64,000 nt of DNA from Chitinophaga niabensis (lineage in GTDB: Bacteria; Bacteroidota; Bacteroidia; Chitinophagales; Chitinophagaceae), in contig NZ_FSRA01000001.1 in assembly GCF_900129465.1 (NCBI RefSeq), positions 1,116,001 through 1,180,000 of the forward strand. Reading direction: 5' to 3'. Numbering within the stretch: the stretch's first letter is position 1; every line of letters starts with the position of its first letter. The position numbers and the translations under genes were made by a program. Below are positions 1-8,945 of the stretch, piece after piece. The notes under the pieces are model-generated. The model searched no databases, was not told where the DNA came from, and saw only the letters and a program-made list of their open reading frames with translations.

Positions 1-48
1 GATCAACACAAAACTGACACAGAATACCGGGTATTAAAATTTCCATTT

Positions 49-870
49 ATGAAATACAAATTGGATAAAGCGCAAATTGAAAGCTATCAGAAAAACGGGT
101 TTATAGTGATAGAAGACTTCCTCTCGCAGGAAGAGCTGGCACACTGGCGCAAAGTGGTGATGGAAGCCGTAGAACAAAGAGGCGGCAGAAAAATGCCGGG
201 TAAGGATACTAAAGTGGGAGAGGACGATGGTATTAATGAAGATGCAGATTACTTCGGTAAAGTGTTTGACCAGTTGCTGAACCTCTGGCAAACACATGAT
301 GGTGTGAAAGAGATCATGCTGGATGAACGCATCGGCCAGATGGCCGCGCAATTATCCGGTGCCGAAGGTATCAGGATCTGGCATGACCAGGCCTTGTTTA
401 AACGGCCCTGGGCAAATGCCACCGCCTGGCATCTGGATACACCATTCTGGTCTTTCTCCGATCGTAAAGCACTATCCATCTGGGTAGCGCTGGACGATGC
501 CACTTACGAGAATGGCTGCCTGTATTTCATTCCCGGATCATATCAGCAAACGAGTTTTGAGAATAGCGGTATCGGAAAAAACATGGATGGCATCTTTACC
601 GTATATCCTCAATTAGCCAAGATTGCATCAGTTGCCGCGCCTATGAAGGCCGGCAGCTGTTCTTTCCATAACGGGTTAACGATCCATGGCGCGGGCGCCA
701 ATATGACCAATGGTTTCCGCCGTGCCATGACCTGTGCTTATATGCCGGAAGGTAATACTTTCAACGGGCAGCAAAACATTCTCCCGGATGATTACCTGCA
801 AACTTTGAAGATAGGAGATGCACTGAATAATAATGAACAAAATCCGCTGATCTACCCTAAAGCCCTATGA
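49..870 (+). CDS. Phytanoyl-CoA dioxygenase (PhyH) family protein
   Basis: Probable Fe(II)/2-oxoglutarate-dependent oxygenase of the PhyH family, 273 residues, the usual size. The iron-binding H-x-D is visible as H128-L-D130 (AWHLDTPFW). H213 (TIHGAGAN) is the likely distal histidine, and R224/R225 the likely 2-oxoglutarate-binding arginine. No signal peptide is seen, so it is probably cytoplasmic. It is the first gene visible in an operon with a TIM-barrel isomerase (4-base overlap), a GH106-like and a GH28-like enzyme, so it may act on a sugar or sugar-acid product of that pathway. The substrate cannot be told from sequence. The operon may start upstream of the window, which begins only 48 bases before this ATG. 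Confidence 0.85.
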   Translation: MKYKLDKAQIESYQKNGFIVIEDFLSQEELAHWRKVVMEAVEQRGGRKMPGKDTKVGEDDGINEDADYFGKVFDQLLNLWQTHDGVKEIMLDERIGQMAAQLSGAEGIRIWHDQALFKRPWANATAWHLDTPFWSFSDRKALSIWVALDDATYENGCLYFIPGSYQQTSFENSGIGKNMDGIFTVYPQLAKIASVAAPMKAGSCSFHNGLTIHGAGANMTNGFRRAMTCAYMPEGNTFNGQQNILPDDYLQTLKIGDALNNNEQNPLIYPKAL

Positions 871-1691
871 GAGTTAAATTCTTTTGTCCAAGATGGGGGA
901 GTGAGCATATACCATGGAGCGTTTTCCTGGAAAATGTAAAAGCTGCAGGTTATGCAGGTGTGGAATGGTTTCCCTATGGAGAAGCCACTAACCCTGTTAC
1001 GGTACTCAACCTTTTGAAGCAATACGATCTTGAATTTTCCATAGTAACCGCAGTGCTGCAAATGCCGGAAACCTTTAAGGAATACCTGCATGTTCTAAAA
1101 GAGCAGCTCACTGCACTCAGCCGTTTGCAGCCACTGTTCATCAGTACACAAACAGGCAGGGAGTATTATTCGGAAGAACAGGTCATTCAATGCCTGGAAG
1201 TTTGCGAAGAAGTGAGCGACCAGCTGGGCGTACCCATATATCAGGAAACCCACCGCAACAAATGGTCCTTTGCCGCGCATGCGACAGGACCCTTGTTGCG
1301 GAAATTCCCGGCGCTTCCTTTAACGCTGGATGTTTCACACTGGTTCTGCGTATCTGAAAGTTACCTGGAAGATCAGCAGGGCATAGTGGCAGAAGCCATC
1401 AAACATGCCCGCCATATCCATGCGCGGGTAGGCCATACAGAAGGGCCGCAGGTATGGGACCCTGCATTACCGGAGTATGCAGCAGCTTTGGCTGCACACC
1501 TGGCCATCTGGGATGAATGGATCTCACAAAGGAAAAAGAACGGGGACAGCTATTGTACTATTACGCCTGAGTTCGGGCCTCCGCCTTATATGGTGATGGG
1601 CAACAGAACAGTTCCTGCACAACAGGAGCAATGGCGCATCAATTTATGGATGAAAACGTTCCTGGATAAAAGATACAACCCGCAAACATGA
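867..1691 (+). CDS. Sugar phosphate isomerase/epimerase-type TIM-barrel protein
   Basis: A 274-residue protein of the AP-endonuclease-2-like (xylose isomerase-like) TIM-barrel superfamily. Likely metal ligands are E127 (YQETHR), D155 (LDVSHW), a histidine among H183/H185 (HIHARVGH) and E235 (TPEFG). This E-D-H-E set is typical of epimerases and isomerases of this fold. No signal peptide is present. The start codon overlaps the stop of the PhyH gene (ATGA), and its own stop overlaps the next start the same way, which implies translational coupling. Pairing with a PhyH oxygenase and two pectin-type hydrolases suggests a role in handling released monosaccharides. The exact reaction is unknown; it could also be a dehydratase or endonuclease-like relative. 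Confidence 0.8.
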   Translation: MRVKFFCPRWGSEHIPWSVFLENVKAAGYAGVEWFPYGEATNPVTVLNLLKQYDLEFSIVTAVLQMPETFKEYLHVLKEQLTALSRLQPLFISTQTGREYYSEEQVIQCLEVCEEVSDQLGVPIYQETHRNKWSFAAHATGPLLRKFPALPLTLDVSHWFCVSESYLEDQQGIVAEAIKHARHIHARVGHTEGPQVWDPALPEYAAALAAHLAIWDEWISQRKKNGDSYCTITPEFGPPPYMVMGNRTVPAQQEQWRINLWMKTFLDKRYNPQT

Positions 1692-4540
1692 AAAGAAGAG
1701 AGTTCCTGTTAAATAGTACATTCCTTACTGCCGGATATTCCATTGTGGGCGCATTGCCGGGCATTGCCCGTACAGCGCTGGCTCCCGTGGATACGGACCT
1801 GTATAAGTTGTTTAAGGATCCATTGCCTGTATACCGCCCTTTTGTACGCTGGTGGTGGAATGGCGATAAAGTAGAAAAAGATGAACTGATCAGGGAATTG
1901 CGGCTGATGCATGCTGCCGGTATCGGCGGTGTGGAGATCAATCCCATCAAATTCCCTGCACGTACAGATGATATGGGTAAACCTTCTTTGCAATGGCTCA
2001 GCAATGAATGGAACGATCTGTTGCTGGCCACATTCAAAGAAGCGGAATCCCTGGGCATGACCTGCGACCTGATCGTTGGCTCCGGCTGGCCCTTTGGAGC
2101 AGAATACCTGCAAGGGGAAGAACGTTCTGATGTGGTAGTAATAGCTGTGAAGAAACTGGAAGGCCCCCTGTATTATGAAACGTCTATGTTCGATCTGTTC
2201 AGGGAAGCAGATCCTGCCATCTCTTCTCCCTTCCCGGGCAGAACGCTGGAAATGATGGAACTCAAGCTGGTGCCGGAACCGCTGGGTGATCTGAGCGAGG
2301 TGAAGGACCTGAAAGCAGAAGTGAAAGATGACATCCTTAAACTGGATATACCCAAAGGGAAATATGCTTTATACGGGCTTGTTAAAGTAAAAGGTTTTAT
2401 GGAAGTGATCAACGGTGCTCCGGGGGCCAATGGCCCTGTGTTGAATCACTACAATAAAACAGCCGTGAACAAGTACCTCAATCATATGACGGACACCATA
2501 CAGAATAGGATAGGTCCTCTGTCGCGCCACGTACGTGCATTGTTCACAGACAGTATGGAGCTGGAAGGTGCCAACTGGAGCAGTGACATGATGGATGAGT
2601 TTAAGAAGCGGCGCGGGTATGACCTTTATCCTTATCTGCCTTTCGTATTACTGAAGATCGCTTCTATGGGCAACACCTACAATTTTACGTACGGTGCCAC
2701 TCTGACGCCGGAATTTTCTGATATGATACAAAGGATGCGGTATGATTTTGAGCTGACCAAAGCAGAGATCCTGGAGGACAGCTTTATCAAAACCTATGTG
2801 GCCTGGTGTAAGAAGAACAATGTAAAATCGCGTGCGCAGGCCTACGGCAGAGGATACTTCCTGCTGGAAGGCAGTTTTGAATTCGATCTGCCGGAATGTG
2901 AAACCTGGCTGAAATATGGCATCGGTTATAAGATGCCGGAAGACACGCCACTGCTGGGCAGGGCATATACCATGATCAACAAGTATGTATCTTCCGCAGC
3001 GCACCTGAAAGGGAAACGGTACATCAGCGCAGAGGAACTAACGAATACGGATATGGTATTCAACGATTCCCTGGAAATGCTGAAAGTAGCGGGAGATCAG
3101 AGTACGATATCAGGTGTTACGCATCCCATCTTCCATGGCTTCAATTACACGCCGCCGGATGCACCTTTCCCGGGCTGGATCAGGTATGGCGGGTTTTATA
3201 ATGAAAAGAACACCTGGTGGCCTTATTTCCGGCACTTTACGGATTATAAAGCGCGTATCTCTGCTTTACTGCAACAGGGAGATATGTTTGCTGATATCGC
3301 AGTATTGCCACCCACCGCAGATATGTGGGGTACCTACAGCGCACAGAATGAACCATTCCCTTTCATCATTCACCCGCCTTACCAGCCCCTGATCTGGGAA
3401 GCTATCCACAAGAACGGGAATGGCTGTGATCATGTATCAGAATCCGTGATCCGTGACGCCACGTTTAAAAATGGCTTCATGCATTACGGCCCGCGGAAGT
3501 ATCACACCCTCTTCCTGATAGAAGTGCTGAGCATGGAACCTGCTACATTGCAGAAGTTGCTGGAATTTGTATCGGCAGGAGGAAGGATCTTCTGTATAGA
3601 AAAATACCCGGAGAAGTCTACCGGCTGGAAAGATGCAACGCAGCGGGATCAGCAGGTGAAGGCCCTCGTAGCTAAACTGCAAACCTATCCTGATAAATTC
3701 ATTCTGCTGAAGAAACCGGAGAAGGATTTCATCGGATGGTATAAAGAAGTACAGGAAAAGTACCAGATCAAACCTTATGTGAAGATCGCCAACCCGGAAC
3801 CATTTGTAACGCAGGTGCGTTACCAGGCCGGGGATACAGAGATCCTGCTGTTCACGAACGCTCATATGGATGAGGGGTATGTTATGGACATCACTGTTTC
3901 CAAAGAACTGATCGGTAAAAGGGAAGGCTGGATCTGGAACCCTGATAACGGAGAACGGTATTATCTGGATGGTGTGAGTGCCCGGTATCAGTTAAACCTC
4001 GGACCTTCGGATGCCAGATTGCTGGTGTTTGACAAAACCAAAAAAGGAAAACCTGAAGCACCATTGCCATCCGGAGAAGGTGTGAAAGTAGGCGGTGCGT
4101 GGAAAGCTACTTTTAAACACATCGATGGTTCTGAGAAAGAAGTAGTGTTGGATGAACTGAAGGACCTGGCAACAGTAGAAACACTGCAGCATTTTGCGGG
4201 AACCATCACTTATCGGAATAACCTGCCGGTAACGGATAAAACAGATGCGGCCTGGCTGAACCTGGGCAAGGTGCATGGTGTTTCAGAAGTAACAATTAAT
4301 GGAAAATCCCTGGGTGTGCAATGGTATGGCAGGCGGATCTACAATATTGCATCCGATGTGAAAACCGGGGATAATGCAATTGAAGTAAAGATCACCACCA
4401 ATATGGGGAACTATATGAAAACGCTGTCTGATAATAAAGTAGCACAATACTGGACGAATGAGCTCCGGAAGAACCAGCCTATTCAGCCCCTGGGTATGAT
4501 AGGTCCCGTGAGTGTATTGCCTGCTAAAATTAAACAATAA
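1688..4540 (+). CDS. GH106-like alpha-L-rhamnosidase, secreted
   Basis: A 950-residue glycoside hydrolase resembling family GH106. The N-terminal hallmark is R54-WWWNGD60 followed by a motif ending in GVEINP. A second conserved block near residues 447-490 contains SAEELTNTD and FHGFNYTPP, as in GH106 enzymes, where a Glu in such a block is catalytic. The C-terminus (about 800-950) looks like a galactose-binding-like beta-sandwich. The N-terminus KRREFL followed by a hydrophobic stretch resembles a Tat signal, so export to the periplasm is likely. GH106 enzymes remove L-rhamnose from rhamnogalacturonan. Its coupling to a GH28-like gene 5 bases downstream supports a pectin role. Specificity is inferred. 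Confidence 0.8.
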   Translation: MKRREFLLNSTFLTAGYSIVGALPGIARTALAPVDTDLYKLFKDPLPVYRPFVRWWWNGDKVEKDELIRELRLMHAAGIGGVEINPIKFPARTDDMGKPSLQWLSNEWNDLLLATFKEAESLGMTCDLIVGSGWPFGAEYLQGEERSDVVVIAVKKLEGPLYYETSMFDLFREADPAISSPFPGRTLEMMELKLVPEPLGDLSEVKDLKAEVKDDILKLDIPKGKYALYGLVKVKGFMEVINGAPGANGPVLNHYNKTAVNKYLNHMTDTIQNRIGPLSRHVRALFTDSMELEGANWSSDMMDEFKKRRGYDLYPYLPFVLLKIASMGNTYNFTYGATLTPEFSDMIQRMRYDFELTKAEILEDSFIKTYVAWCKKNNVKSRAQAYGRGYFLLEGSFEFDLPECETWLKYGIGYKMPEDTPLLGRAYTMINKYVSSAAHLKGKRYISAEELTNTDMVFNDSLEMLKVAGDQSTISGVTHPIFHGFNYTPPDAPFPGWIRYGGFYNEKNTWWPYFRHFTDYKARISALLQQGDMFADIAVLPPTADMWGTYSAQNEPFPFIIHPPYQPLIWEAIHKNGNGCDHVSESVIRDATFKNGFMHYGPRKYHTLFLIEVLSMEPATLQKLLEFVSAGGRIFCIEKYPEKSTGWKDATQRDQQVKALVAKLQTYPDKFILLKKPEKDFIGWYKEVQEKYQIKPYVKIANPEPFVTQVRYQAGDTEILLFTNAHMDEGYVMDITVSKELIGKREGWIWNPDNGERYYLDGVSARYQLNLGPSDARLLVFDKTKKGKPEAPLPSGEGVKVGGAWKATFKHIDGSEKEVVLDELKDLATVETLQHFAGTITYRNNLPVTDKTDAAWLNLGKVHGVSEVTINGKSLGVQWYGRRIYNIASDVKTGDNAIEVKITTNMGNYMKTLSDNKVAQYWTNELRKNQPIQPLGMIGPVSVLPAKIKQ

Positions 4541-4545
4541 CAAAG

Positions 4546-6015
4546 ATGAGATCATTTATAGTACTATTACTGACCCTCACCTGCATGCAGGTATCGGCCA
4601 AAGATTACAATGCTTCTTTATTCGGTATCTATTCCGATGGCGTAACGCTGAACACCCGTGCTATTCAATATGGCATCGACTATATCAATAAAAATGGTGG
4701 TGGCAGGCTGGTGTTCCATGTAGGCAGGTACCTGACCGGCTCTATTTATCTTAAATCCAATGTAACCATACAACTGCAGGAAGGTGCGGTATTGCTGGGC
4801 TCACTTAATCCCTGGGATTACGACCGGAAGTCGTTCACCGCACTGGTTTTTGCGTATGATCAGGAGAATGTGGGTATCACCGGTAAAGGTATTATTGACG
4901 GGCAGGGGCGACAGGTGGCGCGTAATGTAGTAGACAATATCCATAAAGGTATTCTGAAGGACGGGTTCCGTTATGATCGTCCGGAAGCGGAAAGCCGGCC
5001 CATGATCATCAACTTCCATAAAACCAATAATATCCTTATTAAAGGTATAACGATCAAAAATTCTTCCAGCTGGGTGCAAACATACGAGCAATGTAAGAAC
5101 CTGCACCTGGATAGCATTTTCGTAGACAGTAAGGCATACTGGAACAACGATGGCATCGATATTGTGGACTGTGAAGATGTAAAGATCACCAATTCCTATA
5201 TTGACTCTGATGATGATGGCGTGTGTTTAAAATCACATGACGGCACAAAGGCCTGTAAAAATGTACTGATACAGAATTGCGTGATCCGTTCCAGTGCAAA
5301 CGGGATCAAATTCGGTACTGCATCTCATGGCGGCTTTAGTCATATCCGTATAAAGAATATCAAGGTGTTTGATACTTACCGTTCTGCCGTGGCTTTACAG
5401 GCCGTAGACGGTGGTTTCCTGGAAGATGTGGAAGTAGATAGCCTGGAAGCATTTAATACCGGCAATGCCATCTTTCTGCGGATAGGGGAGCGGGTAGCAG
5501 GGAGGAAAGGAAGACTGGAGAATATCAGGATCAGTAATCTGTATGCAGAGATCCCTGCTACAAAACCGGATGTTGGTTATGAGTATGAAGGGCCAACAGA
5601 AGACATGCCGCGTAACATTTCACCTTCCTCTATTGTAGGTATGCCGGATGCATTGATCAATAATGTTAGTTTTAAGAACGTGACCATCAGTTATCCCGGC
5701 GGTGCCAATCCTTTCTTTGCAAAGGTGGCGCTGGATACGCTGGACAGGATCAATAACAAAGCCACGGCCTATCCTGAATTTTCGATGTTCGGGGAGTTGC
5801 CGGCCTGGGGACTGTTTATAAGGCATGCGAAGAACATAGATATCTCCGGCCTCACCCTCACCGTAGCAAAGAAAGATTTCAGAACGGCAGTAGTATTTGA
5901 CAATGTGCAGAACGCAAAGTTCACGAACCTTACCGTGAAAGAGCCGGAGAAGAAAGCCATCAGTTATGCAAAACGCTCAACAGGCATAACGATCAACAAC
6001 CAGCCTGTTAAATGA
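4546..6015 (+). CDS. GH28-like polygalacturonase/rhamnogalacturonase
   Basis: A 489-residue right-handed beta-helix hydrolase of family GH28. The family signatures appear in order: NNDGID (about residues 200-205), DDDGVCLKS (about 222-230, with the catalytic aspartates), GTASHGG (about 257-263) and RIK (about 268-270). A cleavable signal peptide is clear (MRSFIVLLLTLTCMQVSA). GH28 enzymes invert and hydrolyse alpha-galacturonosyl linkages in homogalacturonan, rhamnogalacturonan or xylogalacturonan. It lies 5 bases after the GH106-like gene and closes the operon; an elaborate terminator follows. Whether it is exo- or endo-acting cannot be read from sequence. Confidence 0.88.
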   Translation: MRSFIVLLLTLTCMQVSAKDYNASLFGIYSDGVTLNTRAIQYGIDYINKNGGGRLVFHVGRYLTGSIYLKSNVTIQLQEGAVLLGSLNPWDYDRKSFTALVFAYDQENVGITGKGIIDGQGRQVARNVVDNIHKGILKDGFRYDRPEAESRPMIINFHKTNNILIKGITIKNSSSWVQTYEQCKNLHLDSIFVDSKAYWNNDGIDIVDCEDVKITNSYIDSDDDGVCLKSHDGTKACKNVLIQNCVIRSSANGIKFGTASHGGFSHIRIKNIKVFDTYRSAVALQAVDGGFLEDVEVDSLEAFNTGNAIFLRIGERVAGRKGRLENIRISNLYAEIPATKPDVGYEYEGPTEDMPRNISPSSIVGMPDALINNVSFKNVTISYPGGANPFFAKVALDTLDRINNKATAYPEFSMFGELPAWGLFIRHAKNIDISGLTLTVAKKDFRTAVVFDNVQNAKFTNLTVKEPEKKAISYAKRSTGITINNQPVK

Positions 6016-6028
6016 TCAACAGATCAGC

Positions 6029-6110
6029 GCGGGGCTGACTGGTAAGTGGGATGAAGGCACTGTCTTCATCTCCCGGGGGGGAACACTTATCAGGCAGCTC
6101 CGCTTTTTTT
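6029..6110 (+). terminator. Large two-part hairpin terminator
   Basis: The outer arms at 6029-6048 and 6084-6103 can pair over 20 positions, with G-U pairs and a single mismatch. Inside them GATGAAG (6050-6056) pairs perfectly with CTTCATC (6064-6070). Seven T residues follow at 6104-6110, as in an intrinsic terminator for the GH106/GH28 operon. It is much longer than a usual terminator stem. Confidence 0.8.
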
Positions 6111-6127
6111 GTTCGTGCAAAAAAATA

Positions 6128-6158
6128 TTTGGTAACTATTCCTAAAATTTATACTTTC
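6128..6158 (+). promoter_or_regulatory. Putative Bacteroidota promoter for the GH116 gene
   Basis: A TTTG at 6128-6131 is followed 18 bases later by TATACTTTC at 6150-6158. This resembles the Bacteroidota housekeeping promoter (TTTG at -33, TAnnTTTG at -7), though the -7 match is imperfect. It lies about 120 bases upstream of the GH116 start and about 40 bases upstream of the LacI-type operator at 6196, so a bound repressor would block transcription. Confidence 0.4.
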
Positions 6159-6195
6159 ATCCCCGAAGCGAAAGCTCCTTTTTTTATCTCTTTTT

Positions 6196-6211
6196 GCTTA
6201 ATCGTTTAAGC
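6196..6211. promoter_or_regulatory. LacI-family operator, site 1
   Basis: GCTTAATCGTTTAAGC is a 16-base near-palindrome with a central CG, the form bound by LacI-family dimers. It differs by only a base or two from the sites at 8889, 24963 and 26023. It sits 70 bases before the GH116 start. Confidence 0.7.
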
Positions 6212-6281
6212 GTTATGAAAACTGAGGAAAGATATTTCCTGCAGCAGTAGATCTATTTGCCAATTCGAACCAGGTACCATC

Positions 6282-8810
6282 ATGAAATCACGTAACAACC
6301 GGCGTAACTTTTTAAAGAATTTTACATTAGGCGCTATTGGCGCAAGTGCTTTACCAGCAGTGGTTTTAGCTAAGGACACACCTGAAAGGAATGCGCCCGG
6401 AGCGCGTGGTTTTAATGAAGTATACAAAGGAAAGAACAATAACCGCATTGCATTTCCCATTGGAGGTATCGGCGCAGGTATGTTCTGCATAGAAGGTACA
6501 GGCGCTATTTCTCATATGAGCATCCGTCATAACCCTGAGATGTTCTTTGAACCTGCCATGTTTGCTGCGATCAGTATCAAAGGTGTGGGTGCAAAAGTGC
6601 TGGAACAGCTGGTGCCGGACTGGAAGAAGTTCGGGATGCGGGATGCGGGCCTTGGTGGAACAGGCGGCGCTACCTGGGGCCTTCCGCGTTTTGCGGCGGC
6701 TGAGTTTAAAGCACGTTTTCCGTTTGCGGAGATTGCTTTGAAAGATGCTACGATGCCTGTGGCGGTAAGCATCAAAGGATGGAGCCCTTTTGTGCCTACA
6801 GATGAAGATAACTCCAGCCTTCCCCTGGGCGCACTGGAATACCATTTTACAAATACAGGTACTAAAACAGCAGAGTTCGTATTCTCTTATAATGCCCGCA
6901 ACTTTATGCGGCAGGGAGATGTACAGAACAATATTAAATCTATAAAGAACGGATTCATCTTATCACAGGAAGCCATCACCAATGCCCCGGAAAAGCAAGG
7001 TCACTTCGCGATCTATACAACAGATGATAATACCGTAGTGGATCATTGCTGGTTCCGGGGTGGTTGGTTCGACCCACTGAGCATGGTATGGAATACGGTA
7101 AAAGATGGTAAGCCAAAGAACAACGCACCTGTAGAAAAAGATGCCCCGGGCGGATCTTTGTTTGTGCCTTTTACCTTAAAACCCGGAGAGAAGAAAACGG
7201 TGCGGCTGATGATGGCCTGGTATGTACCGGATTCCAAATTAAGGATAGGGGAGGATACCACCGGCGCTCCGCCCACTTTCCACAAACCATGGTACAGCAG
7301 TAAGTTTAAAAATATAAACGAAGTAGCAGATTACTGGAAGGATAATTACGAAACACTGTATAAAAAAACATCCTTATTCACAGACGCCTTCTATAAAAGT
7401 TCTTTACCGCCGGAGGTAGTAGAGGCCGTAGCTGCCAACCTCACCATCCTCAAGTCAGCTACCGTGATGCGGCAATATGATGGCCGTTTCTGGTGCTGGG
7501 AAGGTTCCGGCGATAACTGGGGCAGTTGCCATGGCTCCTGCACACACGTATGGAATTATGCACAGGCGGTTCCTCACTTATTTCCTGCGCTGGAAAGAAG
7601 CCTGCGTAACACAGAGTTTAAAGAGAACCAGAATGCAGACGGGCACCAGGGATTCCGCGCAAATATTCCTATCTCTCCGTTGGTACATAATTTCCATGCG
7701 GCGGCAGACGGGCAGTTGGGCGGCATTATGAAAGTGTACAGGGAATGGCGTATCAGCGGCGATAATGAATGGCTGCAACAGATCTATCCCGCGGTGAAAA
7801 CCAGCATGGATTATTGCATCCGCACCTGGGACCCTCATCAGAAAGGGGTGGTGGAAGAACCACATCATAATACTTACGATATTGAATTCTGGGGCCCTAC
7901 GGGTATGTGTACCAGTTTCTATCTTGGCGCATTACAGGCTATTTCGCTGATGGGGAAATCGCTGGGTAAAGATGTAACAGCATATACTACGCTGTACACA
8001 AAAGGTAAACAGTTCCTGGAAACGGAACTTTACAATGGCGAATACTTTATACAAAAGATCCAGTGGACGGGATTGAATGCACCGGACCCTGTGAAAGCAC
8101 AATCTTTTCATACACAATATTCTGAAGAGGCAAGGCAGCTGCTGCAAAAGGAAGGCCCCAAATACCAATATGGGACCGGCTGCCTTTCTGATGGTATCCT
8201 GGGTTCCTGGATTGCCCGTGTATGCGGTATGGAAGAACCCGTGGATGTAGCAAAAACTAAAAGCCATCTGCTGGCGGTACATAAATACAATTTAAAGAAA
8301 GACCTCAGCGCACATGTGAATCCCCAGCGGCCTACGTTTGCTTTAGGTAATGAAGGAGGACTGTTATTATGCTCCTGGCCAAAGGGTGGCATGCTGTCCT
8401 TACCATTCGTATACAGCAATGAAGTCTGGACAGGTATCGAATACCAGGTGGCATCTCACCTGATGTTCATGGGCGAGGTGGAAAAAGGGCTGGACATTGT
8501 AAAGGCCTGCCGCAACCGTTACGATGGTTCTGTACGTAACCCCTTCAACGAATATGAATGCGGCCACTGGTATGCCCGGGCCATGAGCAGTTACGGTATG
8601 TTGCAGGGCCTTACCGGTGTTCGTTTTGATGCGGTAGATGGCACACTCTTTATTGATTCCAGGGTAGGGGATTTCACCAGTTTCATTTCAACAGATAAAG
8701 GATTCGGCACTGTTAGTCTGCATAAAGGAAAGCCATCATTAACAGTAGCATATGGCAATATACCGGTGAAAGAAGTGATTGTTTCCGGTAAAAAAGTTCA
8801 ATTGGGATAA
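6282..8810 (+). CDS. GH116 family glycoside hydrolase, exported
   Basis: An 842-residue protein with the two GH116 parts: an N-terminal beta-sandwich domain (about 45-350) and a C-terminal (alpha/alpha)6 DUF608 catalytic domain (about 375-840). The hallmark CTHVWNYAQAVPHLFPALE lies near 420-438. E407 (CWEGSG) and D533 (HNTYD) are my candidates for nucleophile and acid/base. The N-terminus carries a clear Tat signal (NRRNFLKN then a hydrophobic run). GH116 includes beta-glucosidases, beta-xylosidases and an exo-beta-D-arabinofuranosidase. The last activity fits the GH172 and catabolic genes that share its operator type. The start ATG at 6282 gives a full Tat signal. Family assignment is firm; specificity is inferred. 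Confidence 0.9.
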   Translation: MKSRNNRRNFLKNFTLGAIGASALPAVVLAKDTPERNAPGARGFNEVYKGKNNNRIAFPIGGIGAGMFCIEGTGAISHMSIRHNPEMFFEPAMFAAISIKGVGAKVLEQLVPDWKKFGMRDAGLGGTGGATWGLPRFAAAEFKARFPFAEIALKDATMPVAVSIKGWSPFVPTDEDNSSLPLGALEYHFTNTGTKTAEFVFSYNARNFMRQGDVQNNIKSIKNGFILSQEAITNAPEKQGHFAIYTTDDNTVVDHCWFRGGWFDPLSMVWNTVKDGKPKNNAPVEKDAPGGSLFVPFTLKPGEKKTVRLMMAWYVPDSKLRIGEDTTGAPPTFHKPWYSSKFKNINEVADYWKDNYETLYKKTSLFTDAFYKSSLPPEVVEAVAANLTILKSATVMRQYDGRFWCWEGSGDNWGSCHGSCTHVWNYAQAVPHLFPALERSLRNTEFKENQNADGHQGFRANIPISPLVHNFHAAADGQLGGIMKVYREWRISGDNEWLQQIYPAVKTSMDYCIRTWDPHQKGVVEEPHHNTYDIEFWGPTGMCTSFYLGALQAISLMGKSLGKDVTAYTTLYTKGKQFLETELYNGEYFIQKIQWTGLNAPDPVKAQSFHTQYSEEARQLLQKEGPKYQYGTGCLSDGILGSWIARVCGMEEPVDVAKTKSHLLAVHKYNLKKDLSAHVNPQRPTFALGNEGGLLLCSWPKGGMLSLPFVYSNEVWTGIEYQVASHLMFMGEVEKGLDIVKACRNRYDGSVRNPFNEYECGHWYARAMSSYGMLQGLTGVRFDAVDGTLFIDSRVGDFTSFISTDKGFGTVSLHKGKPSLTVAYGNIPVKEVIVSGKKVQLG

Positions 8811-8888
8811 AGATATAGATCAACCTAAAGGCCAATGATGTAACAGCACGTTCATCCCCCATTTTCAGAGGCATACTATGTGATATTT

Positions 8889-8904
8889 GCTTAAACGTTT
8901 AAGT
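8889..8904. promoter_or_regulatory. LacI-family operator, site 2
   Basis: GCTTAAACGTTTAAGT contains the perfect 14-bp palindrome CTTAAACGTTTAAG at 8890-8903. The whole 16-mer is identical to the site in front of the LacI-family gene (26023-26038). It lies 42 bases before the susC-type start at 8946. Confidence 0.8.
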
Positions 8905-8945
8905 AAGTACCTAATCCTCCTATAACCAAAACTAATAACACGTTT

